Shown here in pieces: positions 1 to 12,227 of a stretch of 64,000 nt of DNA. The notes beneath the pieces were generated by a model. That model was not told where the DNA came from. It worked only from the letters and a program-made list of their open reading frames with translations, and ran no database searches. The DNA comes from Mariannaea sp. PMI_226. Its lineage: Eukaryota > Ascomycota > Sordariomycetes > Hypocreales > Nectriaceae. Position numbers and translations under genes: made by a program. How positions within the stretch are numbered: position 1 is the stretch's first letter; each line of letters opens with the position of its first letter. The stretch spans positions 496,001 through 560,000 of the forward strand of contig JANFOG010000010.1 in NCBI GenBank assembly GCA_024336345.1, in the 5' to 3' direction.

Positions 1-1127
1 CAGCAGCCCCCTCCCCTTATCCCCCTGTCTACTCCGCACTGCTCTTCTTGTCTTCCATTCTCCTATCGTCCCACTTGCGGGCAACACCAACAAGACACCA
101 TCCCATCTCCCGTCGCCATCCACACAAACTAAGTCAACCCCCTAGTCGCATCTGAAACCCAATTCTGTCTTTCATCCACCGACCGCCGCCAGTTCCAGCT
201 CCCAGCCAAGAAAAAAAAAACACGGTCCAGCCAGAGAGAGCCCAGCCCTCGTCCCTCTGGTCTCCTCACCCTCTCCGTCCACTCTCTACAATCTCACCAT
301 CCCTCCACCATCCCTCGATCATTTCGCTTTCCTAGCTCCTATTTTTTTCCTTTTTGCAACTATTCTCTTGTTGTTTCCCCTCCCGTCCCGTCCATCCGCA
401 CGACTATCGCTGTTTTTGTATCTCGTAAACCTCATCCACCCAACCCTGAGCCAAGAAAAACACCAACCAATAGCCCCGGTCAAGCAAACCAAGCTGCGAT
501 ACTTGCTCCTGTGCAACAACTCAGCCAGCACAGCACCAAAACCGCGGCTTTTCAGCTCCCTCGGCCATCAACCCATTGCGCCTTGACGATCGTCGCCGTT
601 TTGCGCCCTGACCAACGCCGTCTATTGCACCAGTACCTCGAACTTTATTAGTTCAAGACGCCTTCCCCCCCCTCTCCCCGAAAAAAATTCAACCACTTTA
701 AAGTGCTACATAATCGCATAGCACCGTGCTACGGGCCCTCCCCAAACTACCTTACCTTACCTTACGCCTGCTCCTCTCTTCTCCGTCCCTAGCTTAATAC
801 CCTGCCTGGCCCGAATCTCTACCTCCCTTTTGCGAGCCAACTCCCTCTCACCCTCTTTTTCTCCCTCTGCTTTATTTTCCTCCATCAACCACCCCCTCCG
901 CTACGCCCACCGCTTTTCCACCGCTACCCGCAGACCCGATCCGAACCAGAGACACAGAGACACGGGATTTATACGCATCACATCTTCAATCATCAATTCG
1001 ACTCTCGCGTGACTCGGTCTTCCCTCCCAGCTCCCTGTCAGTTGCTGGAAACCCGGAAGCCCTTGTTCTTCTCCTCAACCGAGTTTCAAGTCGTATCCAC
1101 TCCGATTATTCTGACGTCGTATCCATC
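1..1127 (+). promoter_or_regulatory. CT-rich promoter and leader region
   Basis: No gene is visible here. The + strand is strongly pyrimidine-rich (long C/T blocks, poly-A at about 210-220) and carries a short CCTTA tandem repeat at 748-765. This composition is typical of promoters and long 5' leaders of well-expressed filamentous-fungal genes. It most likely belongs to the gene starting at 1128 or 1649. The transcription start cannot be placed from sequence. Confidence 0.5.
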
Positions 1128-2068
1128 ATGCCTGCTTCTCTTGAGTCTTCCCGACCCATCATGGCCCCCTCGGTAAGTCTGACACACCACCACTACACTA
1201 TTACTCGACCGTTTTACCACTCCGCTACGTGCTACATGATTCCATACACACTACCAATTTACCACCATTACCTTCTCTCAGTCTTCGTTCTCCCCCCCTT
1301 CCCTCCCCTTTTCCGTGTTCGGTTGTTCCGTCATATTCTCTTCTTCCCATTCGCCTCGACAAAAGTCGCACCGTACGAAACAGAGTGTTCTTTTTGTTTC
1401 TCGTGGCCAGTCCATTTTCTACTCGACTTCCTTGTTCCCTAGCAGGTCCTAGTGTTCCGCGCTCCCTGTTCGTTTATTCCACCTGATTGTTTGTTTGTTG
1501 ATCTGTCTCGGCTCGTTATTTGCTGTTACTATCACTCTCACTCTCACTCTCACCTCATACACTTGCTGTTCCTTCTCCTTCACAGGGGACAAGCTGTCTC
1601 GCTCTCACACCTCGTTACATACTTCTTGCCCACCAACCTCGTCCGATCATGGCTCAACCACTGTCGACTTCCCCCAATGCTTCATCCCCCAACCCAAAGT
1701 CAATCCCCGTGAACCCAAGTCAGCAGCCACAGCCTCCTGCTAACGCCATGCTTGCTCAAAAGACACGAGGTTCTGTACGCTTCAGCACCTACAGCATGGC
1801 ACCTTCTTTCGCTCCCACCGTCCAGAGCAACGACTCTGCCCACGCCGAGATCCGAGACATCGCAACTGGCCTCGACCGCATGGAGAATAAGGCCCTCACC
1901 TCCCAGCGTGTTGTGCTCACCGACGAGAAGTCCGATAACATGAGCAAGCTCGCTCTGGGCGCAAAGCTTGAGCGAGCCCTTGACCGCAGAATGAGTGGCC
2001 AGGACGCCGTCATGCGACCCCGTGGAAAGAGCATTCTCTCCGAAAAGATCAGTGAGAAGCAACTGTAA
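1128..2068 (+). CDS. Conserved-looking small fungal protein of unknown function
   Basis: Two exons are proposed, 1128..1172 and 1586..2068. The donor is GTAAGT at 1173 and the acceptor CACAG ends at 1585. They join in phase 0 and give 175 residues ending in TAA. The part after the second in-frame ATG (1649, 139 residues) is the convincing one: a Pro/Ser/Asn/Gln-rich N-terminus, then a polar helical region with alternating charges and a basic C-terminal tail. No catalytic motif, signal peptide or membrane segment is seen. Translation could start at 1128, at 1161 or at 1649; if at 1649, the first exon is leader and the intron lies in the 5' UTR. I do not recognise a characterised family. The coding nature is supported by the long open frame, good splice sites and the typical long CT-rich leader. 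Confidence 0.6.
1532..1552. repeat. TCTCAC hexamer repeat
   Basis: About three and a half tandem copies of a TCTCAC unit lie inside the proposed intron, upstream of its acceptor. It may simply serve as the pyrimidine tract. Confidence 0.7.
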
Positions 2069-3654
2069 TAAATTCCAACACAACCTTTTATTGAATCCAC
2101 GTGATTACACCTGTTCAGCGCGAACGACAAGCATCTATCGATGGAAAAGGTGCTTCAGTCATGAGGGGACTGTAACACCAGGAGTTGTCGCATTTTCACC
2201 ATGGAAACCATCGACATCAGCATTATGGGGGGAGCGAGAGACGGGACGGTGTCGTGTTGCACTACATCACGGTTAAACTTATTGGGCCCCGATTCTACGT
2301 GACGACGACAGACAAATCCCGCGGCAGTGCCTATGCGCTTAGGATACCCGGACTGCTACGGACTGGAATTATTACTCATCTTTATCTTTTTCTATGTCAA
2401 TTGTTGATTAATGGAGGGCGGCCATGTTGCATTTTCAGTTTTGTCTTACTTTATTTATTTATTTTACTTGGCATAGAATCATATAGGATTCTTCCAAACT
2501 ACTACAGGGAATCAAGTAGAAGTTCCGCATGCGGGATAGAGAAATGAGCTTGGAACACGAATTGGAAGTGAGCGATCGTTTTCTTGATTTTTGGTTCCCT
2601 GTTTTGACGCATCATCAATCATTGCGAGAAAAAAAAGCGAAAGAAAAAAAAAAGAGTCAAGACCTGAACATTTGCTTGCGATACTGCTATTCATCTCTCA
2701 TACACATGTGTTCATCATGTAAGACATGAGAGAGGGGGCGAAGATAAGGAGATTGACTATGTAGATTGTACAAATACTTAGGTATCTACCTCGTTTAGAA
2801 CACAAATCCGATACATGCTTTTCTGCAGTGTGAACTACACGTCCGTTGTGCGATCGCATTGTCAATGACCAATCAGGTAAACACCTTTCCTTGCACCCTG
2901 TGTGTGCCTTGCAAACAATGTGATTGCAGCTGAATAGAGCATGAAAGCAAAACTATAAAGGGGAAGCTCAGCTCCTTTGTTTATCTACTTGTCTTAGGGC
3001 GAACTAATAGTTCTTGTCTCTCCCTAGGTATCCCTCTCTGACGACACTTAAAAGTCTAAGCCAAACCGTTCTGTGGATGATAAGGCTACTATAAGGCTAA
3101 CAAGATTTCGAATGTGGAATCGATCGTTGCCGATGAGCTACAAAGGTATAAAACAACTACCATCTTCCCTTGCAACAGCAAGCTTCGGTTAGAAGAGGCC
3201 AAGAAAATAAATAATATACCATTTTGCATAAAAATAATAAACTTTGAACTCTGATTATTGTAACATACAGCATGAGATCGTTAGATGTCATTTCCTTCCT
3301 CCGTATAAGCAATTCGCCTCGCTGGTGACCACCTCTAAAAGACAACTACTCTTCGGTGACCAGTCTCGCTCTAGTTGACGCCAACTGCAACTTTCCTCTG
3401 CTCTCTTGTTAAGCCCCTCCGCCTTGCCTTGGAAATCAGATATAGATTCCTCCCGGCGTAATACAATCCAACTTCTGGGGCTCCACAGAAGTCGCCGCGC
3501 CTGTTCCTTGCATGTCTGTAACAACATGCTGTCTTTCGTGGTTTGCTTTTCCCTCAGGCACGTCGCCAGATGTTTGTTTCTTATTAGAGCTTGTGGGAAA
3601 CTCCGCTCAGTAAGGTCAGTGGAGTGGCCGTCACTTTGGTAATGACTGTCCTCT
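2069..3654. other. Intergenic, no gene seen
   Basis: This is the shared 3' flank of two convergent genes. It holds A/T-rich stretches (poly-A near 2640) suited to 3' UTR and polyadenylation, and only short open frames without family resemblance. Confidence 0.6.
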
Positions 3655-4266
3655 TCATGCCTTCTGCTCTTCCTTGATCTTCTCCTCGATATCCTTGAGT
3701 AGTCCCACCAAATCAGCCTCCTCTCCCTCAACCTCCAAACCTCTCTTCACCCAATCCCTCGCCTCTTCGAACCTTCCCATCTCCATCAAACATCTGCCCC
3801 TCCTCCACCAGCCCTTGGCATTGCCTACCCATCTGGCCTCTACGCTCGCGTGCGCATCAACCGCACCCTCTGCCCAGTTCTGAAGTGCCATGTGTGCTTG
3901 CGCCCTATTGGCCAACAACCCCGAAACCTCCTCTCTCACAAGCGCCGCGGGTTCCCACATCGGTCTCGTCAGTGCCATCTGGATGCCCAGAGAGTAAAAC
4001 TTGATGGCTTCGGGATACTTCCCCTTGCGGTACTCGCCATTGCCTGAGTCCCGGAGCTTGGTAACGTTGGCGCTGCGCTTAGGGTTCACGGGAACCGGGG
4101 GAGGCGGGGTGCCAGTGGGCGTTTCGAGGCTGAGAATAGAACGGTGAAGGGCGTTGAGCTGTTCTAGTTCGGCGGCGAGAGCACGGGAAGATGTGTGGGA
4201 CGAGACTTGTTTAGATTGAGAGTCAAGCTGAAGCGAGATCAGGTCGAAATGTGTCAGGTCTGACAT
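3655..4266 (-). CDS. SEC72: Sec72-like TPR subunit of the ER translocon
   Basis: A 203-residue intronless protein. The N-terminal third (about 1-65) is a helical, Gln/Ser/Leu-rich segment followed by a Pro-rich linker. From about residue 68 to 185 there are tandem TPR-type helices, including a unit with the GNGEYRKGKYPEAIKFYSLG pattern and a second with the NRAQAHM.L.NWAEGAVDA pattern, and a final unit with the GRCLMEMGRFEEARDW pattern. Length and layout match fungal Sec72, the cytosolic TPR subunit of the Sec62/Sec63 complex, which binds Hsp70 tails and helps post-translational import into the ER. A signal peptide or membrane anchor is absent, as expected for a peripheral subunit. Other small TPR cochaperones (Hsp70/Hsp90 binders) are the main alternative. 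The next gene is convergent upstream, so nothing suggests co-regulation. Confidence 0.8.
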   Translation of the reverse strand: MSDLTHFDLISLQLDSQSKQVSSHTSSRALAAELEQLNALHRSILSLETPTGTPPPPVPVNPKRSANVTKLRDSGNGEYRKGKYPEAIKFYSLGIQMALTRPMWEPAALVREEVSGLLANRAQAHMALQNWAEGAVDAHASVEARWVGNAKGWWRRGRCLMEMGRFEEARDWVKRGLEVEGEEADLVGLLKDIEEKIKEEQKA

Positions 4267-5645
4267 TGTGGCTAGTTTGCGACAGGAGGGGAGACTCTAG
4301 AAGCAATCGATTTGATATGTAGATTTTCAATAGGGGTTGGTTTACACGAGCCGTTTCGGAGAGTGCCAGCTTTCACAGCGCAAAGAAGCAGTAAAGAGCG
4401 AATAAAGTGTGTAGTTTGGGGAATTTGTTGTAAAGATGGCAGGTTGAGATACGTTAGAAACTGGCCAGAGCGCGTGGATAGATGTACTACGAGAAGGACA
4501 CCTCACATAAAAATGTAGGTACTTCTTATCTTATCGGCACATGACACCAGTTCATGTCTAGGCTGCCTACCCTAGAGATATATCAAGAATGAAAGTCCAA
4601 CTGCATCACATTCTAATCCTTTATTATCTTATCCAAGGTTTGACATTATGCTCTTGAATATTACCGTGTGTTTATCTCTTTTTATTTTATCGTGTGGGGA
4701 CCTATTTTGACGCGGCTCTCTTCTAATGGCTGGGATTTTCGCCTGGTTGATGTTTTTGATATCACATACAAAACCATGGACTAAGCAGGCAGATTATATG
4801 CTAAATAGATACCTGTACCGGGCGTCGTCATTTGAACAATATCCCACATAAAGAAACTAGATCTGACCAAAGCCCTAGACACACAATAACCAAAAGATGC
4901 TACACGCCCAATTTCATCCCATATATGCTATTGCACAGCTTTTCTCTCTATCTTATGTCACGCAACCCAGGATATCTCAGACAAGTGACGTCAAGGTCAT
5001 GGCAAGGCAAAAAGTAGATATAAAGATGTAAGCAATTACAAGCTCACATGCAGAAATAACGTTCAATCATCAAGTTGTCCAAGGTCTGGTACCAAGTTTC
5101 ATTCAAAAAACAAAAATACCATTCCTTTTTCTACTCCTAGTGCAAATGCTAGACCCTATCCCATTCCGGGGGCGTAACATGATCAACCTCCATTCACCCG
5201 TCGACTCTTTTCTCGGCCAAACGACTGGCGTCCTTGAACGGTTGGAAAACCCTCAAGGAAAAAGATAGCTGTAACAGGAATTCCCAAACATAGCCCATAA
5301 ACAAAGATATCATGTCCCGTCGCCAGACGCTCCATGCCGTACCATCAAAAACACCACACATCAAATACTCAATCTCATCCTTATGCATGAGTCAACTAAT
5401 TCATCAGCAAGGTTGATTGGGTCTTTCGTGCTTTATTTTTCTGGGGGAGGAATGGGATCCGACGACATGATTTCATTTAGAACATTTGGGAATAACCATC
5501 CACTTTTTTTCCTCAAGCCGCCCTTGCCCATCACTTAGCAAATCAAGCAATCCCTGTGAACCGCCGCGCCAATCTAACGAAACGCACGAGAAATGATAGA
5601 CAACGCGAAGTTACCATGACTAGTTAATGTCAAGGAATGGCTAGC
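4267..5645. other. Intergenic, no gene seen
   Basis: This is the promoter side of the Sec72-like gene (near 4267) and the 3' flank of the ribosomal protein gene (near 5645). The middle is AT-rich. Short frames here have neither family resemblance nor convincing splice sites. Confidence 0.6.
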
Positions 5646-6749
5646 TTAGTAGCCATAAGCCGCAAGGGCCTTCGCAGTCTCCTCCTTGGTGCCGGCGTTC
5701 TTCTTCGCTTCGGACAGTTGTCGGGCAGCAATCTTCTTGCGCTCGTAGAAGGCGGCAGCCTTGGTCTTTCTTCGCTCCTCCAGACTGTTTCATGAGTCAG
5801 TAAATCATCTTCTTGCTTACCCCGGATGCGGGGAATTCAGTGGCACAACATACCGAGCAACAACATCCTGGTACTTCCAGCCAACCTCGTGGCTGAGACG
5901 ACCGACAGTGCAGTACTTGCGGCCGGGCTGGAGACGGAGGACACGGAGAGCCTGGGGAACGACCATCTTCTTCTTCTTGTCATAGGGAGGGGGAACACCC
6001 TCGAAGACCTTAAGGCGCTCGAGAGCGGCGGCACCACGGGCAGTCTTGTGAGGGATCATGCCACGGACGGCCTTGTAGAAGATTCGGGAAGGAGCACGGA
6101 AGTGGAAGGGACCTATAAGTGGTCAACGATTATGCTCTCAAAACGCCATCACTTGGAACGGTGTCGACTCACCTCCGCGGGTGGGGTTGTATCGGGTCAT
6201 CTTTCGGAGGTAGGCGTGGTACTTGACTGTTCGTAAAAGCGTCAGCATCTATCCCTCGTCGCATTGAGATCCTATTGTGTTGCCCGGAGGATCGTCCAGT
6301 CGGGGTTTCGTGGAGTAGACATACGCTTCGCGCGGAAGAACTCGCCGGAGATGTTGAGAGCCTCGCAGCGGACGACAACAATCTTCTGACCGCTGAGGAG
6401 CTGCTTGGCGACAATGCTGGCAAGTCGGCCAAGGAGATGGCCCTTGCCATCGATGACAACCTATACAAGAAGCCCCGGTTAGTTATCAAGTTCTTCTCGA
6501 ATCCCACACACACACACAAACAATTCCAAAGGCAACAAGCAAATCGACAATTCGTATCAAGACAGCCACCAAGCACTGGGTTATCCTGAGACTCAAGTCC
6601 CCCAATTCCAACCAGTAGCTTCACTCAGGTTTTCCGAAAAGTCATCGCTTTTGCCCCGACTATCACCAGGGCTGTCGTTGTGTGTGTGTGTGTGTGTATT
6701 TGTATGAATGTGCAGGTGGGATACTCACAACCGGCTCGAACGTCGACAT
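5646..6749 (-). CDS. rpl16: 60S ribosomal protein L16 (uL13)
   Basis: Five exons on the minus strand: 6749..6729, 6460..6325, 6226..6173, 6112..5854 and 5784..5646. Phases close exactly to 202 residues, the usual length of fungal RPL16. The N-terminus reads [20 protein letters not shown], followed by the uL13 core with [16 protein letters not shown] and [20 protein letters not shown], then the [21 protein letters not shown] segment (residues about 93-112), then a basic C-terminal helix ending in AAYGY. The protein sits on the 60S surface near the exit tunnel. All donors are GTGAGT, GTATGT or close. The first exon is only 7 codons long and is followed by an unusually long 268-base intron, the classical arrangement of ribosomal protein genes; that intron carries complementary dinucleotide repeats (separate entry). 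The promoter lies at 6750-7100. Confidence 0.97.
6505..6697 (-). repeat. Complementary CA and TG repeats inside RPL16 intron 1
   Basis: On the + strand a (CA)7 tract at 6505-6518 and a (TG)9-type tract at 6679-6697 lie 160 bases apart within the 268-base first intron (6461-6728). In the transcript, which is from the minus strand, they read AC-repeat near the 5' splice site and GU-repeat near the branch region, so they can pair. A branch-like CTAAC lies between the inner repeat and the acceptor, at about 6477-6483. Confidence 0.85.
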
Positions 6750-7677
6750 CGTACCGTTACTTCTGGGAATAATAGAAGAAAAGGAAGAAGGCAGCTCAGA
6801 CGACGGCAAAGATAAAACGATCCTCGAACCTTTCCGGTGAAGATCTGTTTCCTGTGCTGCTGGGGTTAGTCGTCCCTCGAGGGTGTTGGTAGGAAGTAGT
6901 CGCGATAGTGATGTCGGGCGAAAAATCCAAGGGCCGCTGGAGGGCTCGTTGTGCCTTTACCAGAAATAACGCTAGCCTTATGGGGCAAGGGTTGGATTCG
7001 GGGCAAGCGAAGAGGGCTGGTTTGTTGGAGGTGCTTAGGGCTAAGAGACCTAGAGTTTGGTGCCGATAATTTGCCGGGCGACACCACAGAATTACATTGT
7101 CTGTTGTCTCGAATCACATGATCGTGATAGGGCCAGGTAGATCCAATCGATTTATGAGTCAGCAGGAACTACTGGCGGCTTTGATAGGTGTCATGGCGGG
7201 GGCCATGCTCCCCCGAGACAATTGATGAAACAGGACTACTTATCATGACATCTTTGTTATGGGTATTTTTGTGATTTTGATGCTTGAGTGGAATAGTCAT
7301 ATTCATTTCTTTGACAACTAATAAGCTCAAGCATACTCAACCGACTTTCAAATAACTGTTCAATTTCTCAAGTACTTTCTATCTTGATCATTGTCATCGT
7401 CATGGGTGTGAAGTCTTGTTTTCTCTAATTGTACAGTTTTATAACGTTCCTCTATGCTTGAAAGGATAATGCCAGCCATGTTGTATCAAAATGCCAATCT
7501 ATCTTCTCGACCGGATCAAATGGCCGTTGGTAAAATTCGGGTCAGACCAAGTCTGTTTTGCGTGACCACTGCAGAGACGACTCCGGAACCCCGCCAGAAA
7601 ATGTAAAAGAAAATAATTAAACACAAAAAGAATTGGGAAATAGAAGAAGGGGGGGCCACGCCGCTGACACACCGAAC
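6750..7677. promoter_or_regulatory. Promoter region of rpl16; 3' flank of BAG gene
   Basis: The upstream side of the ribosomal protein gene contains, at about 7033-7046, a TTAGGGCTAAG element that resembles the TTAGGG telobox-like sites often found before fungal ribosomal protein genes. Beyond about 7150 the sequence is AT-rich and holds nothing recognisable. The assignment is by resemblance only. Confidence 0.4.
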
Positions 7678-8778
7678 TTAGGAATCCTTGGCAGCATCCA
7701 GTCTCTTTAGTGTATCTTGAACGTGCTTCACCAGCTCTTTTCTTCGTGCTCGAACTTCAGCAATACCCTCACTTTCCACACTGTCCAGCTTCAGGACAAT
7801 CTGCTGCATGATCGTCTCAGACAATTTGCGATGTTCCTCTTCACGCTTCTTGGCTTCAGAGGGCGGTGCAGCAATATACTGTTCGCACAACGGAAGCCAC
7901 TTGGTGGTAAATTCGGTACCCAGATCATAGAGCACCTTCATGGGGCCAGTCAGAGTAGACGGGTCGACAGGAGACTTGGGAGATGCCAGGGTCGAGGTGC
8001 TAGTCCGAGGGCTGCTAGAAGTAATGGAACTTCCAGTATCGCCCTTCTTCTTGCCCGACTTCTTCTTTTTGCTCTTCTTGGTCTTGGACTTGCTCTCCTC
8101 CTTTGGCGCATCTACTATGACCATCTCCTCAGACGAGGGGCTGCTAGCCTCTTCGATCTCGGATATGACAGCCATCAACTCGCTATTATTCTTCACGCCG
8201 TATTCTCGGATGGGCGCTTCGTGATCCTTCAGCTGCCGACCTTTGTAAATAAGTTTCATACGGAGAGCCACCCGCGAAGGCAGGTCCATCATGAGGGCAG
8301 CGCGTTGCTTGACATCGGCTACCTGCAACTTGCCATCTCCAATTGAATAAGCCGGGAAGTGAGCGGGATATGTAACACCCTTGTGTTTGATAAGGATGAT
8401 ATCATCCTCGGGGTCCGGCGGGGCAGCAGTGCGCGATGGTGGGTAGTAGTGATCGGGCGCGGTATCCAGATCCTGAGAGGTTATGTAGCTGAAGTCTTCG
8501 TCGGTGATAGCAGGCGGTCCCGACATGCTACTATAGGGTGAGAGCGGCTGGCGCCCAAGGGACCAGCCATATCTTCTTGACATCGTAAGCGGGAGGGCGA
8601 GGAGAACGGCGGCCAAGCCACTGTAGTAGACGATATTTGGATCGAGACCCAGATTATCGGCTATAAAGCCGTTGGAGCCGTGTATAACGGTGGAGAGATT
8701 GGTAAACGCCACGTTGAGGTAGGTCGCGACGTTTTTTAAGGCACCAGGGGATGCCACGATTTCCTGGCTGGAATCCAC
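7678..8778 (-). CDS. Membrane-anchored UBL-BAG domain Hsp70 co-chaperone
   Basis: An intronless 366-residue protein. A hydrophobic segment at about residues 49-65 (IVYYSGLAAVLLALPLTM) predicts one transmembrane anchor near the N-terminus. A ubiquitin-like region follows at about 128-210, with the LIYKGRQLKD core typical of UBL domains. Then come an acidic stretch and a Lys/Ser-rich low-complexity linker (about 225-262), and a C-terminal BAG domain (about 280-360) of long charged helices ending near KELVKHVQDTLKRLD. BAG domains bind the ATPase domain of Hsp70 and act as nucleotide exchange factors. The layout matches fungal Snl1/Bag101-type proteins at the nuclear envelope and ER; the UBL part argues for the Bag1/Bag101 branch. 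The promoter holds a purine-rich tract and a GAGC repeat. Confidence 0.88.
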   Translation of the reverse strand: MDSSQEIVASPGALKNVATYLNVAFTNLSTVIHGSNGFIADNLGLDPNIVYYSGLAAVLLALPLTMSRRYGWSLGRQPLSPYSSMSGPPAITDEDFSYITSQDLDTAPDHYYPPSRTAAPPDPEDDIILIKHKGVTYPAHFPAYSIGDGKLQVADVKQRAALMMDLPSRVALRMKLIYKGRQLKDHEAPIREYGVKNNSELMAVISEIEEASSPSSEEMVIVDAPKEESKSKTKKSKKKKSGKKKGDTGSSITSSSPRTSTSTLASPKSPVDPSTLTGPMKVLYDLGTEFTTKWLPLCEQYIAAPPSEAKKREEEHRKLSETIMQQIVLKLDSVESEGIAEVRARRKELVKHVQDTLKRLDAAKDS

Positions 8779-11309
8779 CTTGTCGATTGTTCTAAGGTGA
8801 CCCCGACAGAGGCACCTTAGATGTAGATGGTAGAGGTGGAAAATCCGGACCGGGATCGATCGAGGGAGGAGGGAGGAAGGGAGGGGAGGGGAAAGCGGTG
8901 CGTCGCAGTGTGGTTGCAGGGCCGAAGAGGGTCAAGGGTGAACGAGCGAGCGAGCGAGCGAGCGAGGGTGATACTGTATGCAGCCAAGGTGCAGGGCAAA
9001 TGGGGTCTTGAATGCGATCCAACAATGACTGGAGTGATGCAAGACAACAACAGCGGCGGACGTGGGCTGATGTGGATCGACTAGGCGGCGTGAAAGAAGG
9101 ACAAACGAGAGACAGGAGAGACAGTAGTGGACGGCGATCGCGTCTGTGTATTGCAGGGTACTCCCAGCTGTCGGTTGACTGATGGAGGTTGGTGGGAGTC
9201 GCACACTGAGTTGGCAGCGGGGTTTGGAAAAAGGGTCAAATGCAAGATGGGCGCGACTGGTGTATTTCTGCGATTGAGCGAAGACATTAATTACTGTACG
9301 AATTTGGGTACGTACAGTATTTAGCTTAGGTGGCCAGTGCAGTGCCCAACTCGCAACTTCGCCCAGCTGGTTGCGACTGAGATTGAAACAAATTTCCTCG
9401 ATGTAAAACTTTTTTTTTTCATTGTAGCAACATGTCTACCGCCTAACGCAGCCAAGGTCTGGATCCCTTGTCACACAACGGACTTGTTGCCGTATCTCGA
9501 AAGCAGATGATCATTTTTTGTTTTCATTGAATATTACTGGCTTCCAGCCGCCGACGTGAGACCTAACTTATGCACCTCGCCGCCCACTTAAACCAACCCA
9601 TTTGATCGCTTTGACAGTTGATAGTTGCAGCTCAATTGGCTACGGCCCAGCGCCTAAGAGTTACTTGTTTGGTCTTATTACCAGACGCATGTGCTTGTTT
9701 GTTGTCATCGAAGGTATGCTTCCGCCAGTCAATAAAGTTGGAGACGACCCATCATTCCTAAACCTGTCGTATTCTAGACATAGCCTGGCCATGTCCTAGG
9801 ATAGAGACATCGCCCGTGTGTAGTCTTCCTAGGCAGATCCGTTCACTCGCGAATCTGTGGCTAGGGTTCAACATATACATAGTAAGATGCTTATTAACCT
9901 CATCTCCACCCCTATGTGCAATACGTAACTGTTTTGACTGTACTTCCAACAAATGGATGCTTCTTCCTAACGGGCCATAAATCACATAGAGAGGCGTGTG
10001 CCATGTCGTTGCGGTGCCTAGATTTCGAAGCAGTGACTCGTTTGAGAGTCTTGGATAGAGCTATTGCTCATTTGAGACACCAAAAGCAGAGACCATAGAT
10101 ACGTGTTGCATAGATAGATATATGCCATTGTTTTACAGAGGTCCCATCCTAACATCGACAAGACGAATGCTGATGACTTCGGCGTTGATAAACGTACAGT
10201 ACCTGCGCACGTGCACTGCAAGTCCAATATGGTGCTTAGACCCTCCGTTGATATCTTCAATTCTGAAGAGTATAAGAATGGGCATGAGACACTTGGGGTC
10301 ACGGATTATAAACAGGCTATGTCGATTATTTCCATTTGCACATGACCATCATAATCGCCATCTAGCTGGTGAAAAACCTAGATGCACGTTCGGAGTAGTC
10401 ATGATTTGGAAGGATTGATAGTGATACTTATGTGAGACAGCCAGACAATGGCATTGAATGTCCTCCCTTAATGCTGTAAGCCTCTCATACACGATTCGAC
10501 GGACGGAGTGGGTTGTGCGGGTAGGTGGAGGACAATGTGCACAGCGATTCTTTTTTTCTATGATTAAGATCACGATGACGCCATCATGTCGATATCTGCG
10601 AGATGGCGTGTTGAATCAACTGCTGACATATTGGAATATCCAGAATCGAGAATCTACATCATCAGATTTTAACTGCAATACAGAGGATGAATCAGCTTAG
10701 TAACTACCTACCTCGGTACCTAGTTGTCGGCCAAGGTTGAAAAGGATCCCTCCCTAGGAAGCCACCGATACCAAGGTGGGCAATGTTGTTTATGTAATCC
10801 CACCAGTTCTCCATGATTCCACATGGAGACACAGGAAAAGAAATTCCAAATCACAAACGGCACTCCCGTTTCCAATAGTGCACTAAACCAGGTCAGGTAC
10901 ACCCTTCGCGTATGCCGCCCTCCTCTTTCGGCGCATGTACTAGTAACTCATACATTGCTTTTTAGAGGCATCATTGACACCTCAACAGCTAGTGTAATAA
11001 ATTTTTAGTGCAAGCCCCAAATGCCGAGAGTAGAAAACAACCTGCACCAGATTTGGAAACAGATTGCATCATTCATCGTCTCAGCACATTATTTCGCTTG
11101 TCGGCCATAAACGGAATATGTCTCTCTTTTCACACAGGGTGTGTCGCCCCTCACTTTTGCATGACAAAGCACGGTTTCTGGGCGCTACTAGATGTTCCAG
11201 ATCCCCCTCCTCCACATCCGCTACTCACCACTTGCCAAACATATTAAATTGCCGCCCTCTCCTTTTCCCCAGCCTTTTACTTCCTCGAATTTCTACTTCT
11301 CCAACATCC
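8779..11309. other. Divergent intergenic region, no gene seen
   Basis: This 2.5 kb lies between the BAG gene (minus) and the glutaredoxin gene (plus) and serves both as upstream region. The first 300 bases are G/A-rich on the + strand. From about 9600 to 11000 only short frames without family resemblance are present. Confidence 0.6.
8862..8966. repeat. Homopurine tract and GAGC tetranucleotide repeat
   Basis: A 34-base all-purine run on the + strand (8862-8895) is followed by about six tandem GAGC units at 8943-8966. Both lie within 190 bases upstream of the BAG-domain gene start, so they are probably in its promoter or leader, where the transcript would read CT-rich. Confidence 0.85.
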
Positions 11310-11847
<538 letters not shown>

Positions 11848-12227
11848 GAGGCCCTTATAGCTATGGATTGTTTTTTTTATGAATGTCTGCAATGGGTGGT
11901 TTGATGTTTGTTGTTGTTCATGGGGTCGGAGCTGATGATTGACATCCAGTTCAAAACTATAGACGTGGGTGCGACCAGAACAAAATATCATGAGTTTAGT
12001 GCCTTAGAGACGCGCTCGCTGAGATAGACTGGCGCTGGTGCAGTAATATACGATATATATATCCCTATGTTAAGGAGCTACATCTATCTATTCATGAAAT
12101 TTGTCTCAATGTGATGATTGTGTTCATGCCTATTGTTACATGCCAAGCCGCTCGCAACTGTCCGACATAGACCGATACTACAAGAGTTCTTGCTATTCTA
12201 ATGCGACCTGGTGGTGCAGGGGTGTGC
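11848..12227. other. Convergent 3' flanks, no gene seen
   Basis: 380 bases between the stops of the glutaredoxin and AIM18 genes. The sequence is AT-rich and suited to 3' UTRs. No gene is visible. Confidence 0.6.
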
